Assembly (NCBI GenBank): GCA_023101725.1
Contig: JALJCO010007928.1
Span: forward strand, 372,001-436,000
From: Atherinomorus stipes
Taxonomy: Eukaryota; Chordata; Actinopteri; Atheriniformes; Atherinidae
Reading direction: 5' to 3'
Length of the DNA stretch: 64,000 bases
The notes below the pieces were generated by a model. That model did no database searches and was not told the origin of the DNA. It was given only the letters and a program-made list of their open reading frames with translations. Positions within the stretch are counted from its first letter, which is position 1. Each line of letters starts with the position of its first letter. Positions 33,210-46,183 of the stretch are shown in pieces. Both the position numbers and the translations under genes were made by a program.

Positions 33210-36200
33210 AAAAAAAACAGGGGATAGCCTATTTGGTTATTTTGGTTATTTACACACAAATGACTGTGTATAAACTGTCTTTAGAAGTTTTAAAGTCTGT
33301 TAAAAAAGACATTTTTGAAGAAATTTTTACTTTTTTTAGACTTGAGAAACAGCGGCCTGATCGGTTAAACATCGGTTGAATATCAGTGTGGATGATGTCC
33401 GTTACTAAGTTTTAAGGCTGCTGTAGGCTGATACCAATAGGGGGGCGATTATATTGTGCATCCCTAAAGTACATACATGTCCTGTCTACAGTAAACCATA
33501 AATAACACCTCAAAAGTAGTAACAGAATAAAAAAAAAAACAAAAAAAACGACAATTTAGTAAAGTGCAGATCTGTAAAGTGCTAATCTGTGAATAAGACG
33601 CAAAAGGCTCTGGTCTTAATTATTAGTAAGGAGGAATTATTAGTAAGAGATAAGTAAAGTAAACTAAGTTAATTAAATTAAATTATTCATTTATATTATG
33701 TAGTAAATTTAAAAATAAGTAAATTATTTGTAAGAATTTGATTTGACAGAAACTTTTTCTTTTTGAGGAGTGAGAAAAATCCGGAAGTTTGCAGCATGTA
33801 CCATCCTGTTCACTCAGGTGTTATCCCGTCATGGCTGGGGGGCAGTCTTCTCAGGATGGGTCCAGGTCTTTTGAGGTGGGAGATGAGCCTTTCTACCACC
33901 TTTTTGATGGACAGGCTCTCATGCACAAGTTTGACCTGAAGAATGGTCAGGTGACGTACTACAGGAGGTAACAATACTTTGAAAAATAGTAATTATTTTG
34001 TCCTGTATTTTATACGTGTGGTTTCATTTTTTGTTGTTATGATTATTATTGAACCTGAACACAAGTAAAATGGGTTTAATGTGATTGTCTTTGTTCTCCA
34101 GTGTCTCCAGTTTCCACCGGATTTGACACTTTATTTTCTTTATTCCATGAATGAATTCGTGTGAAGCTCACCGTAAATTTATTCGTGGGTTACTGTTGAA
34201 ACAGATGGTCCAAAAACAGTAAAACACGGAACAAGATCATTTGTTTTTATAGGATAATTCCATAACTGTGTGTAGATAATAGCTGCTTTACTGGTTGCTT
34301 AGACATATGATGCATGATCTTTGTACTCAGATTTATCAGAACGGACGCGTACGTTCGAGCCATGACAGAGAACAGAGTTGTCATCACTGAGTTTGGCACC
34401 ACAGCCTATCCAGACCCCTGCAAGAACATCTTCTCCAGGTGGGCAAAACATGAGTTTTCAGCTAATATTCAAGTCTCCAGTTGAGTCGTTGGCTGGTTAC
34501 TGGAAGGGCTCAACATCTGACTGGCTTATACTTTCAGTTATGATTTAAAGGTACAGTATGTAAATAATCAAAGGTCAATTGCAGAAAAATGTGACATATG
34601 TTTCAAAACTGTGTTTCTATTTATGTGTAATCGCTGCACTACAATAACTGTTATGTGTTTATTTTCTTAGAATAAGTCATTTATATCTACTTGTTGGGGG
34701 ATGCACATATGGAAGCTGCCATATTTGTTCCATCATTTTTACTACAGAGTCCCTGAATGGACAAAATAATGTGTGTGAAGTAAGAACGCTCTGAACTTTA
34801 AAACTGCTGTACCAGCTTTGTTTAATGGGAGTTAGAGCACTGTTTAGGATAAGTAATGTCTTAAACTACATTAAAAGTAATTACTTATAGTACACTCATA
34901 GCTACACCTGAGACCACCGGATCCACTCACAGATTAATTTTGGCCAGTAACAGCCACCATACATTCACAGCAGTGCTTGGAATATGAAGTCATTTGAAAG
35001 AAAACATCTTTTCTTTGAAATACCCATCTTTACCTCTAGATGTCAGTAATTCTTACTTACTGTACCTTTAACGTAGAACTTAGAGACGTGCAAGGGTTTT
35101 TCCCTGCTTAGGCTAATAAAAAAAAACCCTTGTGGTAATTAACACAAACCATTGTTTTCCTTGGGTGGTGTGATGAGTTGAGAATTATGATGGATTGTTT
35201 GCACTAACTGGTTCCAGCACCTTTCATTTGTGATTGAACATGTTTAGTTTGTCACGATTGTCAGCTGAAAAACAGCTGTTTGTAAAATGAAACAGTTGAA
35301 ATAATGACAGATGGTGTATTCTGGATTTCAGATGAACCATGATGTTGTTTACTTGTGTTGTACTTAACAGATAATTTTGTTAAGTTTGGTGCCGTGCTGT
35401 TTAGCATTAAGCTTGTCTTCGTTGTGTTTGTAGGTTCTTTACTTACTTCAGAGGCATCGAGGTGACTGATAACTGTTTGGTGAACATCTATCCGATTGGA
35501 GAAGACTTCTATGCCGTCACTGAAACCAATTACATCACTAAAGTTGATCCCGATTCGCTTGAGACGTTAAAGAAGGTGGGAGCTGGTTACAGTTGATCTG
35601 TTGTAGTTTTGGAGTTTCTAGATTCAACCAAATCATAAAAAGTGATGTGTTCGGCATTTTAACATGTCTGAAACCATTTTGGAGAATTCAAATTAAAACA
35701 GCTTTGCATGTTACCTCAGGTGGACCTGTGCAAGTACCTCTCGGTGAACGGGGTGACGGCCCATCCTCACATCGAAGCAGATGGAACAGTTTATAATGTC
35801 GGTAACTGCTTTGGCAAGAACATGAGTCTGGCTTACAACATCGTCAAGATTCCACCTGCACAGAAAGGTGAGTGAGGGCCAGAGCTTGTTCTGCATTAGA
35901 ACTGTTTCATATCTGCAACCGGAGTTATGAAAGAAAGAGTCATGTCAGTCACACCTCTCCTGCATAAAAAACCTCAACACATGAACTTATTTTTAGTTCT
36001 GTAATTATGAAAGACATGAAGACTACGGGGAGAGCAATATGATGCTAGTAAAAGAAAGTACAAAGTATTGAAAGCACTGTTTTACTTCACTCTGATCAAA
36101 TGTTTCGCTGCATATTCTTTTAGCTAAGATCTGGGGTCCCACAATAAAGAAAACTGTGCCAAGCTGGTCATTTTGGAGACATTTCCTGAAAGTTTCTGCA

Positions 36201-38887
36201 CTAAGACCGCTCTAATTTTGCTCTAAAGCTTTGTCAGAATAGTACATTTGGTCAGTATCTCTGCAAAGGTCAACTCTGATAAAATGAAACAGAAGAAAAT
36301 TCATCCTTTTGTTTTTAGGTGAGCCTGAAACTTTTCTCATGTGTGCTATTTGCCATCTTTATTTCTTCACCAGTAACACGTACATTTATATTTACACGTC
36401 TTAACAAACCTCACAAGGGTTCCCTTTAAAAAAATATTCAAATATAACTTATGGCTGCAGAAAACCCCCGAACTCATTTTATAATTATGGTCCTGAAATT
36501 TTATAGCAGAGGCCTAAAAAATAGGGACAGGACTAGTGTTGTAGTCAAGACCACACCACCAAGACCAAGACATTACCATGACCGACACATCTTGTAAAAT
36601 TGTCTACTTCTGCTGCCTCTTTAACATTTGAATTTTAAAGTATTTGTCCACAATAAAAGTGATAAAAGATATGAAAAATCTTCAGAAAAGACTGGAAAAG
36701 ACCACATTTAAAACCAAAAAACAGACTCAAATGTTTTGTCTTGCAAATTGTTAAATCTGGTATCTAAAGGTAAATGTCATCCTCAAAATTATTCATACCC
36801 TCCAATTAAAGAAGGAAAAAAAAAAATCTGTCAGTAAAATAAGTTGAAATTGACAAGTAATAATAAATAAAAATTCTTTGAAAATCTATCATTGATTTTG
36901 AATTGTGGTTAAACAGAAATACGAAAACAAACATACAAAAAATAAAACATGTAAACAAGTATGATGGGGCTACCAAGCTAAAATGTTATTGAGCAACACT
37001 TTGAGGCAATCACTGCAATCAGGTGTTTTCTGTAACATCCAATCACACGTCTGCACCTGTGGTCCACTGTTCATGAGAAAGGTGCTTTTTTTTAACCATT
37101 TTCAACCACAATTCAAAAGCAATATTTTATTTCACTAAATTATATTTTTATAATCTTTTTTTATTGTTAGTTTCTTTGGTTTCTTGTTATTTGAATTATT
37201 GTTGTGAGTTTAGCCTTTGCTTTAATTGGAGGGTATGAATAATTTTGAGGACGACTATAAATATCTGAGTTTGTTGAATAATACCTGCATTGGCAGCTGT
37301 ATTGGAAGAAAAGAAAAGAAAAACATAAAAATATTCCAAAACAAAAAAAGAGGAGAAACTGCTAGAAATAAAAGTAAATGTGTATCTATGCGTCTCCAGA
37401 TAAGTCGGACCCCATCGAGAAATCCCAAGTTGTGGTTCAGCTACCGAGCAGTGAGAGGTTAAAACCCTCCTACATGCACAGGTACACAGTTATATCATAA
37501 ATACGCTAAATAATGTGATAAAAAATAATAATAATAAGACACAGCAGTCTTCCTCTCACCTTCATCTGTAACAATAAAACAAAACTGTCTCTCTGTTCGC
37601 TTCCACGACTGCAGTTTTGGGATGACGGAGAATTATTTTGTATTTGTGGAGCAGCCGGTGAAAATCAACCTGCTGAAGTTCCTGACGGCTTGGAGCATCA
37701 GAGGAGCCACGTACATGGACTGCTTTGAATCCAATGACACCATGGGGGTAGGCAGGGACAGAGGGTGGGGGCTGGAATCCCTTTTATATTCAGGGTTTGC
37801 CATTCAATCATTAACTGAACAAACACAAGCCCTATCAGCACTCAACACACTCATTATGCATGTATGTGTGTTTCTGCGTGTAGACATGGTTCCACTTGGC
37901 TACGAAGAAGCCGGCAGATTATATGAGCAGCCACAAGTTCAGAACATCAGCTTTCAACCTCTTTCATCACATCAACACCTATGAAGACCAGGGATTCATC
38001 GTGGTGGATCTCTGCACGTGGAAGGGGTGACTGCAAAGCTGCGTGTGTGTCTGCTGAAATGTTTAACGTTTATTTGTTTGATGCTAATGTGTCTCTTGTT
38101 CTGCAGACATGAATTTGTGTATAACTACTTGTACCTGGCCAATGTGAAGGAGGAGTGGGAGGAGGTGAAGAGAGCAGCCATGAGAGCTCCTCAGCCTGAA
38201 GTCAGACGATACGTCCTGCCGCTGGATATTCACAGAGTGAGCCCACACACACGCTGCAAGCTCTTTTTGTGTTAGTTTTACCTTATTAGTTGTGCAGCAT
38301 TCTGGTGAGCAGGAGGGATGCAGGAAGGACCGGCTATTAACGTACACAAGCCAAAAATTTTAATAGTACTTTTTAAAAAATGATTATAACTGAATACTTT
38401 GTATCTCAGATATAACTTCTTGAAATAAGAGTTCAAGTTCCTGTTTCACACATTATGTGAATGTAATAATAAAATCTGATAATCACTGAAAGATCAAACT
38501 GAGGGTTTCAGGAGAAAATAAGCTACTTGAAAAGATACTTTATAATATCTCTGCATTTGTCCCATGTCACTTTTACTCAAGAGGGAGTTCCCAAATAAAG
38601 TTTTTCTCCTGGAAAAGAAAAAAAAAGTGGCATTTAGAATAGGGATAGACAGATAAGAGATTTTTTAGAGCTGATACCACGACTGATATTTTCTCATCAG
38701 CCTCAGCTGATAAAACCTGCTGATATTTGGAGCCGATACCGCATTTGACCCCAAAATTAACATAATGACGGACACAATGACAGCTAATTCTGAAAACTCT
38801 TTTAAGACAAAAAAAGAAACAAAAAGAGAAACAGTGCACTTGTAGCATATCAAAAAGAAACATCAAATTTGTAATATACATATATAC

Positions 38888-38942
<55 letters not shown>

Positions 38943-40482
38943 TGCCCGGCCAAAAAAAAAGTCGGAAACAAAAAAAAGGTCAAACATTTAACATTTCGTT
39001 GGACCGCCTTTAGCTCAGATTGCGGCAGCATTCGCTGTGTTTCCAGAAGCTTCTGCAATGACACCAGATTTATTTGCATCCTGTTGCATCAATTTTTCAC
39101 TAAGATCTTGATGATGATTGTAGAGTCTGACCACAGCACATCCCAAAGATTCTCAATGGGGTTCAGGTCTGGACTCTGTGGGGGCCAATCCATGTGTGAA
39201 AATGATGTCTGATGATCCCTGAACCATCTTTCACAATCTGAGCCCGATAAATTCTGGCACGCTCATCTTGGAATATGGCCGTGCCATCAGGAAAGAAACA
39301 TCCATTGATGGAATAACCTGCTCATTCAGTATATTCAGGTATCAGCTGACCTCATTATCTGAGCTCATACTGTTGCTGAACCTGGACCTGAGCAACTGCA
39401 GCAACCCCAGATCATCACACTGCCCCCACAGGCTCATACAATAGCACTAGGCATGATGCTGCATCACTTCATCTGCCTTTCCGGCCACATTTCTTCCTTG
39501 AAGACGATGGTCCACTATCCTTCCAGTTTTTCATAATGCGTTTGACTGTTCTGAACCAAGTTTTAGTAGTTTCTGCATCTCCTTAGATGTTTTCACCTCT
39601 TGATGCCAATGATTTGACCCTTCTCAAACAGACTAACATCTTTTCCAAGACCACGGATGTGTCTTTCCACATGGTTATTTAGGAAATGAGAAGCAACTCA
39701 TTGCACCAGTTGGTGTTAAATAACTTGTTGCCAGCTGAAAGATAATCGCCCATGCAGTAATTATCCAATAGGAGGCTCGTACCTATTTGCTTAGTTAAAT
39801 TCAGGTGGCGACTTTTTTTTTTTTGGCCAGGCAGTGTATATATGTATTGTGTAAATTAGGGCTGGGGAAAGAATATCGATACACTAAAATATGGCATTAT
39901 TTTCATATGCCTATATCATATTGACATTTAAAAACGCAATCTATTTATTGATCTATTTTACCCATGAAATATCGCAAGATTTCATCGTTCTCTTACAAAT
40001 TCTTGTGAGATTAAAAAAAACCCACAATATTTCGTCACAGAACGAAATAGATTGATCGAATTAGATCGATACTGCCTTTGAAAATATCAATTAGATATCA
40101 GCATATGAAAATATCACGATATTTCAGTATATCAATATTTTTCCCGGCCCTAATATCTACATATATATAACTGCTGCCTGTATAGATGTCTGTCTGTAAA
40201 TTATTCAGAAGGAGGGTATCGGCCAACACACCCGATGTATCGACCGTTGCCGATACCAGCAAAAAACACAAACATTGGCCTAAAATATCGGCTGGCCGAT
40301 GTATCGGTCTATCCTTAATTTAGAGATTGTTGTATGTCTTTTAATGTGTCCAGGAGGAGCAGGGGAAGAATCTGGTGTCGCTTCCCTACACCACAGCAAC
40401 CGCTGTTCTTCACAGCGATGGCACCATCTGGCTTGAACCTGAAGTCCTGTTTTCTGGACCAAGACAGGGTAACACACACACA

Positions 40483-40525
<43 letters not shown>

Positions 40526-42297
40526 TCTCATTTTGTTGGTTGAAAACTCAAAACAGTCCTCACAATGTTGCAAGTACAGGAACACACACACACAAACACA
40601 CAGTGATCCTTTTACACTAACGTGCTTGCTTTCTTGCATCTTCCCCCATGTCCGTCTCAGCCTTTGAGTTTCCACAGATCAACTACTCTCAGTGCTGTGG
40701 GAAGAAGTACTCCTTTGCCTATGGCCTTGGACTAAATCATTTCATCCCTGACAGGGTAAGAGCATGATGATCATTGCTAGTGGAGATGGAGGCTGAGTGA
40801 GGGCTTGTGTAGTTCACAGGCCATCTTCAGAACGCCTTCCTGCATCAGCTGCTGTTGGTTGTCGCTCCAGATCGTCAAGCTGAACGTGCAGACCAAAGAG
40901 ACCTGGGTTTGGCAGGAGGAAGAGTGTTACCCATCAGAGCCGCTGTTTGTACCAACACCCGGAGCCACAGAGGAGGATGATGGTAGGATCCGAACCTTTT
41001 TGTAGCGTTGGAAAAACTGAGTAACCCCACGATGGCTTTAAAAGCTTGTAGATGCGCTAGGAACAACTTCATGAAGCCTCTTTTATACAATATCAGGTTG
41101 TTGTTAATTCATTGGTAGGTTTAGCATAACTGTCCAGCTGCATGACCCAATTTTGGCCAAGTTTTAGCTGTCAGAGAGATGGCCTGGCATGTGACCCTTT
41201 TAGTAAACAGAGAAGGTCATAGTCAACTCAATGACTTCAAGATGTGCAGGTTCTGTTGCTGCTCATCGGCCCTCTGCCACCATATTTGATAGTATGAAGG
41301 TGTTTGTGCTGATTATGCTGTTGGGTTTTTTGGGTGTTTTGCTAAACATAGTGCTGTGCATTATTACCAAAAATATCCACTTTGGCTTCACTCATTCAAA
41401 TGACATTCTTCTGGAAGTATTTTTTTTCAGATGTGACTTTACAAGCATGCTGTGTTTGGAGAAAAGTTTTGGATGTTTCCATTGGTCCCGAAATTGCTGC
41501 CTGCTAGATCAAAATCTAAAGTTAAATTTATTTCAAGCTTTTCAAATCAAATGAAGATGGCAACGATGGTAACAACTGGCTTCATTTTAAGCTCTTCAGA
41601 AACCAATGGGTCACATGATCTCTGCTAATATCACAAAGCTCCTCCCCTCCCTTGCTAAGCTCCGCCCCACTACCAGAGCATGAGAGTGTTGTGATGAGTG
41701 GAGTGGGCGTGTCGGAAACAGCAGGAGGCATCTTAACGGGACAGCAGTGAATTTTTAAGGCGTCACATACAGACATGGAGTCATGTCACATTTCTTTAGT
41801 TTGTTTTTTATGTATAGGGTATTTTCAAAACTACATAATGTCCTCTTGTGTTTTTGTAATGAATCACCTATGGTGCGCATTCAGAATAGCCAATGTGTTG
41901 ATATCCAGTTGCTGGATGCAGTGCTGTAAATCGAAAGGACTTGGGCTGGAAAATAAGTTGGGAAATGCAGTTTCTCAGCCTCATTACGCTGCAGGGCAAT
42001 GGAGGAATGTGCATAATGAATGCCAGCGTGCCATTAAACAAGTCAGAAACAAAGTGTTATGGTCAGAAACGTATGTAGCAGTGCTTTTTAATAATATGAA
42101 TCTACTGCATGTCTGATCTTTAATTTGTCGCCCTCCGTTTGGTCTCTGCAGGTGTGTTGCTGAGCATCGTGGTGAAGCCAGGTGCAGACAGACCAGGATT
42201 TCTGCTGGTGCTGGACGCCACGAACCTAAGAGAGCTCGCCAGGGCCACAGTGAACACTATCATCCCTGTGACTTTCCACGGGATGTACAAAGCATGA
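31980..42297 (+). CDS. rpe65a: rpe65, retinoid isomerohydrolase (one-base frameshift in exon 3)
   Basis: Visual-cycle enzyme of the retinal pigment epithelium: converts all-trans-retinyl ester to 11-cis-retinol on ER membranes using Fe(II). Fourteen exons: 31980-31990, 32689-32771, 33818-33967, 34331-34438, 35434-35575, 35720-35867, 37400-37481, 37615-37747, 37884-38026, 38107-38236, 40354-40468, 40661-40755, 40871-40982 and 42152-42297. Total 1598 nt, one short of a whole frame; with the lost base it would be about 532 residues (human 533). The four iron-binding His are present in [26 protein letters not shown] and VTFHGMYK. The Glu residues of [17 protein letters not shown] and WVWQEEE are also kept, as is the Cys of DPCKNIF. 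Exon count and borders match human RPE65. The paralogue letter is inferred from depdc1 linkage. Confidence 0.94.
33171..33193. repeat. Poly-C run in rpe65 intron 2
   Basis: Twenty-three consecutive C between A-rich stretches. Homopolymers of this length are unreliable in assemblies; a similar C run is at 61476-61494. Confidence 0.9.
33818..33967 (+). CDS. rpe65a: rpe65 exon 3 with apparent one-base deletion
   Basis: The exon reads in frame as [16 protein letters not shown] up to a four-T run at 33869-33872, after which the conserved sequence [17 protein letters not shown] continues one frame over. RPE65 proteins have Leu-Phe here, which needs five T. Read literally, the frame hits TGA at 33937-33939, truncating the protein to about 70 residues. 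All other exons, splice sites and metal ligands are intact, so a sequencing or assembly error in the T run is the likeliest cause; a real null allele cannot be excluded. Confidence 0.85.
34545..35071. mobile_element. TTAA-flanked MITE (GGTACAGTATG family), complete copy
   Basis: Left border TTAAAGGTACAGTATG at 34545 and right border 'ttactgtacctttaa' ending at 35071, both closing on TTAA as for piggyBac-type targets. It is inverted relative to the copy at 5644-6155, shares its interior, and is inside rpe65 intron 4. Confidence 0.75.
36771..37258. mobile_element. TA-flanked MITE, ~500 bp family, copy 6
   Basis: Begins 'tgtcatcctcaaaattattc' and ends 'gaataattttgaggacgact'. Its orientation is reversed relative to copy 1, judged by the core 'gcctcaaagtgttg' and its inverse. 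It is in rpe65 intron 6. Confidence 0.85.
38892..38940. repeat. TA microsatellite
   Basis: About 24 TA units in rpe65 intron 10, immediately followed by the second Tc1 element, which targets TA. Confidence 0.95.
38939..39842 (-). mobile_element. Tc1/mariner element, copy 2, deleted and inverted
   Basis: Ends TATACACTGCCCGGCC and GGCCAGGCAGTGTATA match copy 1 at 14765-15929. Read on the minus strand it shows the same order: the 'gcaactggtgcaatg' region, 'catccgtggtcttggaaaag', 'ctaaggagatgcagaaact', and a remnant of the catalytic region. It is about 900 bp against about 1165, and the transposase is shot through with stops and deletions. Confidence 0.88.
39857..40152. mobile_element. Palindromic hAT-like MITE, copy 3
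   Basis: Bounded by TAGGGCTGGGGAAA and TTTCCCGGCCCTA. The interior is the same long hairpin as copies 1, 4 and 5, but the TCTCGCGAGA motifs have decayed. No clear target duplication is visible. It is in rpe65 intron 10. Confidence 0.75.
40470..40521. repeat. CA microsatellite in rpe65 intron 11
   Basis: Long CA run starting directly after the GTAAC donor of exon 11, with a second short CA run near 40582-40602. Antisense open frames here are translated microsatellite only. Confidence 0.95.
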
Positions 42298-42328
42298 TCC
42301 CAAACGTTTTATCCTGAACACTCTAGTC

Positions 42329-43646
42329 CAGGGGTGCCCAAGTTCAGTCCTCCAGAGCTCCTCTCCTGCACATTTTGTTTGCATCTTTTCTCCAACGCAC
42401 CTGAATCAAATGAATGGCTTGTAACCAGACCTGTTAATAAATGACATGTGAATGAGGAACTTAAACTATTTGATTTCAGGGTTCCTACACATTTTAACAA
42501 GTTAAATTTAAGACTTTTAGACCTTTTTAAGTCCACTTGGAACAGAAGTTAATGCCTATTTCACAGCCACACTGGCAAAAACTAATGGGCCTTTTCCACT
42601 GCACATTTCCGTAACCCTTCCACACGGCACGACGCTTTAGTTGTGTTTCCTCTAAACCCGTTACCATTTTCTGCACCCATTTCAGAGCTAGCTCTAACCG
42701 TGCTGAACCTACACAAAACATGACGTACCTGACGGCTCTCCACTAATTGGTCAAAAGAAATTGTGGTCATACACGCCATACGCGTTTCACCTCGCCTCTT
42801 CTTAAAATATCTGGCTCAGTTTTCGGTGACTACAAGCCACAGAGAAAACAATAACAGCAGTAACACCTCAATATCATCCAATACCTCCATTGTTGTTTTT
42901 ACTTAACTGACCACCGCGTGGCACGGCAGTGACGGCATGGCAGTCTCAGCCGCACCAACTCTACCCACTTCCAGGTAGACTACTACTTCTCCTGTGTGCA
43001 AACAAAAACCCTCCTGGTCGTCTTTAGCGTGTTGTGCTGTACTGTGCTGTACCGTGCCGTGCAGCTGCAATGGAAAAGGCCCAAAAGATTCCTCTATAAT
43101 GGGCTTTATGAACTGATTAATCCAGTTGTTTCTGACCCCAGCAAATGGTCAGACACACCTGGATTGATCAGTTCATCCAATCATGACAAACAGGAAACAA
43201 AGGTGCAGTATAAAGTTCAGGAAGTGCATAAAGCCCATTACAAAGATAATGTAAAAAAAAAAAAAAAAAATAGAGCAACTTTTGGCCATCATTACCTACG
43301 TCTATCATTGGTGCCCTGTTTGAAATTTTCTTCCAAAAGGTAGACAAGGTGTTTATGCAAACGTGCAAACCTCAAGCTGACAGGTGACGGCTGTGCAAAG
43401 ACCTGCACTGATCTCTTCCTGATTGGTTAATATAAAGGCTCTGACAAGATTTATTGGTTGGAAAAACAAAAGGATCTGTTTTTTCATGTTTTGTTTTGCT
43501 TTTTTTAATTGTCATTTTTCAAAGCGCCGAAAATCTGTTGGACCGTAAGAATGTCCAATTTTAGACTTTTTAAGGTCCTGCGGGAACCCTGTAGGTGTGT
43601 TGGGGGGGGGTATATAGGAGCTCCGAACCGGACTTGGGCACCCCTG
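42329..43646. mobile_element. hAT-like element nested to four levels, in the rpe65 3' region
   Basis: Bounded by CAGGGGTGCCCAAG (left) and TTGGGCACCCCTG (right), with an exact 8-base duplication CTCTAGTC at 42321-42328 and 43647-43654. It starts only about 30 bases after the rpe65 stop codon. Nested inside are an element with CAGGGTTCC/GGAACCCTG ends (42477-43591), within that one with GGGCCTTTTCCACTGC ends (42597-43083), and beside it a hairpin with ATAATGGGCTTTATG ends (43096-43242). Confidence 0.8.
42597..43083. mobile_element. Inner MITE with GGGCCTTTTCCACTGC ends
   Basis: Left GGGCCTTTTCCACTGCACAT is mirrored by 'gctgcaatggaaaaggccc' at the right end. It lies inside the CAGGGTTCC element and is therefore a younger insertion. 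Confidence 0.7.
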
Positions 43647-43947
43647 CTCTAGTCCCTTGCGGTTTATTGTCAGCTAAAGAAATAGTTTGTTACAACATAG
43701 CTGCTCAGAACCTGGGAGTATCTAATGAAAGCTGTTTGAGTGGCAGAATAATGTTGAAGTCATTTCAGGTTATAATGAACAGAACGCTTCCTAGAAGCAG
43801 CAAAAGTTTATGGGGTAATTTTCTGAAATGTAAGGGAAATATTCCGTTTTACCAACAAAATGGCTTTTAGCTTAAATGACTGTACAGTAACAACAACAAA
43901 ATACAAACAGTATTTTTGATGAAAATATTTTAAGTATTTTTTATGCA

Positions 43948-43953
43948 AATAAA
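43948..43953 (+). promoter_or_regulatory. rpe65a: Candidate rpe65 poly(A) signal beyond the hAT insertion
   Basis: The first AATAAA found downstream of the nested insertion on the plus strand. If used, the 3' UTR would include the whole nest. This is tentative. Confidence 0.3.
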
Positions 43954-44767
43954 AACTCATATATACAGCATATATCATAATGACCATATCAAATTTTTTT
44001 AACTACTTCTTGTAGCGGGCTTACATTGACTGAGGATTCATTTTATCAGAAAGTTTAATCAGAACTGAGATACTGATGATACCGTCAGCCGTGACAGAAA
44101 TTCACAGAATGAGAGTTGATGCGTTTGCAGGCATGTTAGCTAAACAACTTGATATGAACATAATGTCAAAAGCTGAAAGTTTGTGTTGGTGTTGTTGGTT
44201 TTTTCTGCCTCCCAGTGGTAAATGTATTAAGCAATACAGCTTTTATTTTTCCTTTCTTTTTAGAATTTTGTTATTTCTCTGCTAACTTAAGGATCTGCAT
44301 ATTGGGAAACACCTAAAATATTTGAATTCAGAGGCTCTAATTTATCATTAGTGTATACATATAAAGTTCTACGCTATTATTGCGATGAGAGTATTTAAAT
44401 TCATAACTCAAAGTAGTGAAGTTGATAATTATTGGATGGTAATGCAGCGACTAAAACACACCGATATGCCAATTTAAAAATTATTCTTTTATACAAATAA
44501 ACAATGATAAAACAATTACTTTACATTTATGATTACAGACAAACAACTTTGTGTTGGAGCTTCACTGAGGTGCTTTGAAGTCTTCAAGAAAAATCAGTCG
44601 GGACCTTCCAGAAGTGGCTTAAGGCTGTAAGAGATAACAGGTGCACTGACTGTGGCCAAAGAATCATTCAAAATTAGTGATGCATGATAAGAAAAATTTC
44701 AAACGATACTGAACGGATAATTTTTTGCTTCTAACGGTAGATATTGATATAAGAGCTGAAAATGATG

Positions 44768-45282
44768 GTTATCCTCAAAATTATTCATACCCTCAAAAGA
44801 AAGAAGGAAAAAAAATCAGCTGTCAGTAAAATAAGATGATACTGACAAAAGTAATAATAAATAAAAATTCTATGGAAATAATGACATTGGTTTTGAAAAG
44901 TGGCTTGAAAGAAATATTAAAAACAAACACACAAAAAATAGAACAAGTAAACAAGCATGATGGGGCTTCCAAGTTAAAATTTTGTTGAGCAACACTTTGA
45001 GTCAATCACTGCAATCAGGTGTTTTCTCTAATGTTCAGAAAGACTTCTACACCTGCTGTTCATGGGAAAGGTGCTCTAATGTGTCTGGGACACTTTTGTT
45101 TGTTTGCTTTTTCTATCATTATTATTTCCATTCACAACTCAAAAGCAATATTCTATTTCACTAAATTACAATTTTGTCAATTTTTATTTATTATTAGTCT
45201 CTTTAGTTTCTTGTTATTTGAATTACTATTTCAAATAATTTTCTTTAATTGTAAGGTATTAATAATTTTGAGGACAACTGTA
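44768..45282. mobile_element. TA-flanked MITE, ~500 bp family, copy 7
   Basis: Begins 'ttatcctcaaaattattcat' and ends 'aataattttgaggacaactg', in the intergenic space between rpe65 and the MCCC2-like gene. Confidence 0.85.
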
Positions 45283-45798
45283 ATATCAATTTGTCAAAAT
45301 GAGAAAAATACTTCTGCTGTAGATCAAGTAGTTACCGGAGGCATCATAATGTTGCACAGTAGGTGCCACCTTATGTTGATCCCATACCCCACGGATTTGA
45401 AAAAAAAAAAAAAAAAAAAAGAGAACAAAAAACCATCACGTCACGGGTTCACCACCAAGCAGTGCCTGTTATATATTAGTTAATTATATTGACACCTAAT
45501 TTATTTACAATTTGACATTTCTGTATTTCCTAATTTCAGGGAGCCTTTTAAGATCTGGCTCGGGACAACAGATGAAAACTACCTTGTGGCTAAATCTGGT
45601 GTATTTTGAAGTTTTCTTTGTTTATATGGTCTGTTCCTACCAAATAAACAAATTAAATGTGAAAAATATCGGCAGATATTGGGTCGGTATCAATTTTCAG
45701 GTTTAAAGCCAATATCGAACCATTATATTGTACATCACTATTAGAAATGGCACATTCATCAGTCCACTGGTCAAAATGGAGCATATCTCAGTCTAACA

Positions 45799-45804
45799 TT
45801 TATT
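45799..45804 (-). promoter_or_regulatory. Candidate poly(A) signal of the MCCC2-like gene
   Basis: TTTATT on the plus strand (AATAAA on the gene strand), about 380 bases past the stop codon. Tentative. Confidence 0.3.
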
Positions 45805-46183
45805 CTCAGGAAAACTTCTGGAGCTTTTTGCAAGAATCAGGAGGAAAACCAAAACCTGATGAGGCACTTTTCCAGGATTTTCTCCTTAGTACTATATTTA
45901 AACTAAAGTTGTACATGTACAGTAAATGTGTCAGTAAATATTTTAAATACCTGACTTGTGTGTGAGTGCTAGTCATAATCTCAGATCCCCTGAAGTTTCT
46001 GTGCAAAAACGACAGATTAAATGATGACATACATGTGGATTAGACAGCTGTATAACAGTCATGATTTCCAAATAACAGCTCCCAGTCAAACTGAAAACTT
46101 GCTTTATGTTAAGGCCAAAAAGCAGCAGCCTAATCTAAGTCATGAGAGGAGAGTTCAGAGAAATAGTCAGAGGAGAGACGCCT

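Noticed and set aside
40280..40675. Minus-strand frame rich in Cys-Val
   Set aside because: Translated CA/GT microsatellite overlapping rpe65 exons 11-12.
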